A stretch of 6,830 nt of DNA from an uncultured Gemmatimonadota bacterium (GTDB taxonomy: Bacteria; Gemmatimonadota; Gemmatimonadetes; Gemmatimonadales; Gemmatimonadaceae): positions 1 to 6,830 of the forward strand of contig CAMPKM010000161.1 of assembly GCA_946887155.1 (NCBI GenBank), in the 5' to 3' direction. Under the pieces are notes generated by a model that saw only the letters and a list, made by a program, of their open reading frames with translations, had not been told where the DNA came from and ran no database searches. The position numbers and the translations under genes were made by a program. This document shows, one piece after another, positions 6,734 to 6,830 of the stretch (the stretch's first letter is position 1; each line of letters starts with the position of its first letter).

Positions 6734-6740
6734 AGGAGGT
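6734..6740 (+). promoter_or_regulatory. Strong Shine-Dalgarno AGGAGGT after mqnA
   Basis: AGGAGGT is a near-perfect anti-16S match, better than that of any gene in the operon except the one at 6813. It starts three bases after the mqnA stop and is 4 nt before a GTG at 6745, which opens a 19-codon frame. Confidence 0.5.
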
Positions 6741-6743
6741 AGA

Positions 6744-6787
6744 GGTGAGAGTCTCGGCGACGATCACTTGTCGACTCTCGTCTCACC
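6744..6787 (+). promoter_or_regulatory. Imperfect hairpin downstream of mqnA
   Basis: GAGAGT (6747-6752) pairs with ACTCTC (6774-6779), and inside it CGAC (6758-6761) pairs with GTCG (6770-6773) around an 8-base loop, with a 5-base bulge on the 5' side. GGTGAG (6744-6749) can alternatively pair with CTCACC (6782-6787). No T-tract follows, so a standard intrinsic terminator is unlikely; an attenuator, an RNA-processing site or a weak terminator for the operon are possible. Confidence 0.4.
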
Positions 6788-6804
6788 CTTCTGATGCCGC
6801 ATGA
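6745..6804 (+). CDS. Candidate 19-residue leader peptide
   Basis: GTG at 6745 opens a frame of 19 codons (MRVSATITCRLSSHPSDAA) ending with TGA at 6802-6804. It has an excellent ribosome binding site (6734-6740) and no recognisable homology. The stop overlaps an ATG at 6801 (ATGA) that opens an 8-codon frame whose own TGA (6825-6827) overlaps the probable start of the next gene at 6827 (TGATG). The hairpin at 6744-6787 lies within it, so ribosome movement would melt the structure, the layout of a translational leader. There is no run of one amino acid that would signal classical attenuation. It may be a chance frame; the Shine-Dalgarno is the main support. Confidence 0.3.
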   Translation: MRVSATITCRLSSHPSDAA

Positions 6805-6812
6805 CCTTAAAT

Positions 6813-6818
6813 GGAGGT
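6813..6818 (+). promoter_or_regulatory. Shine-Dalgarno of the next gene
   Basis: GGAGGT lies 8 nt before the ATG at 6827, ideal spacing. It favours 6827 over the in-frame-open ATG at 6811, which has no ribosome binding site of its own. A TTAAAT at 6807-6812 just upstream repeats the CTTAAAT seen before acpP. Confidence 0.6.
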
Positions 6819-6826
6819 CTTAGCTG

Positions 6827-6830
6827 ATGC
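6827..6830 (+). CDS. Probable start codon of the next gene (cut by window edge)
   Basis: Only the ATG and one further base are visible, so no product can be named. The call rests on the GGAGGT 8 nt upstream. If the gene instead starts at 6811, its product would begin MEVLAD. Confidence 0.45.

Noticed and set aside
6811..6830. ATG at 6811 as the start of the next gene
   Set aside because: There is no ribosome binding site in front of it, whereas ATG 6827 has GGAGGT at ideal spacing. It is not fully excluded because both frames run off the window.
1..6830. CRISPR array, insertion sequence, prophage, tRNA or rRNA
   Set aside because: No regularly spaced repeats, transposase or integrase motifs, terminal inverted repeats or tRNA-like folds were seen; the window is nearly all core metabolic genes.

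Overview
The window is a compact, all-plus-strand biosynthetic operon from a high-GC bacterium. It carries the core type II fatty-acid synthesis (FAS-II) cluster, plsX(partial)-fabH-fabD-fabG-acpP-fabF, followed directly by two genes of the futalosine route to menaquinone, mqnE-mqnA. Gemmatimonadota is my best guess for the phylum, but I could not run a phylogeny. The guess rests on the strong GC bias at third codon positions, on the use of the futalosine pathway, and on the general look of the proteins. Other high-GC phyla with this pathway, such as Deinococcota, Acidobacteriota or Actinomycetota, are not excluded.

Layout: 1-375 is the 3' end of plsX, open to the left edge. 372-1361 is fabH, overlapping plsX by GTGA. 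1362-1504 is a 143-bp gap with only a doubtful 47-codon ORF. 1505-2452 is fabD and 2452-3189 is fabG, joined by TGATG. 3190-3250 is a 61-bp AT-richer gap. 3251-3490 is acpP, with a good ribosome binding site, and 3490-4731 is fabF, joined by TAGTG. 4735-5892 is mqnE, 3 bp after fabF, and 5892-6731 is mqnA, joined by TGATG. 6732-6830 is a leader-like region with a 19-codon mini-ORF, an imperfect hairpin and a strong Shine-Dalgarno in front of the probable start of the next gene at 6827.

How the genes work together: FabD loads malonate onto ACP. FabH starts chains by condensing acyl-CoA with malonyl-ACP, FabF elongates, and FabG reduces the beta-keto product. PlsX moves the finished acyl chain from ACP to phosphate to begin phospholipid synthesis. 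MqnA and MqnE take chorismate to aminofutalosine, the first two steps of menaquinone synthesis. The operon therefore couples membrane lipid production to production of the lipid-soluble quinone that lives in that membrane. Dehydratase (FabZ/FabA) and enoyl reductase (FabI/K/L/V), and the later mqn genes (mqnB/C/D), are not in the window.

All catalytic residues I could check in FabH, FabD, FabG, ACP and FabF are present. I found no mobile element, CRISPR array, RNA gene or defence system, and no wholly new system. The points worth a second look are smaller: a CX5CX2C cysteine spacing in MqnE; a tandem 7-bp repeat read through inside mqnA; an excess of the word GTTAGG, which accounts for almost all TTA codons; a chain of coupled mini-ORFs with a hairpin after mqnA; and an atypical segment just upstream of the conserved end of PlsX.
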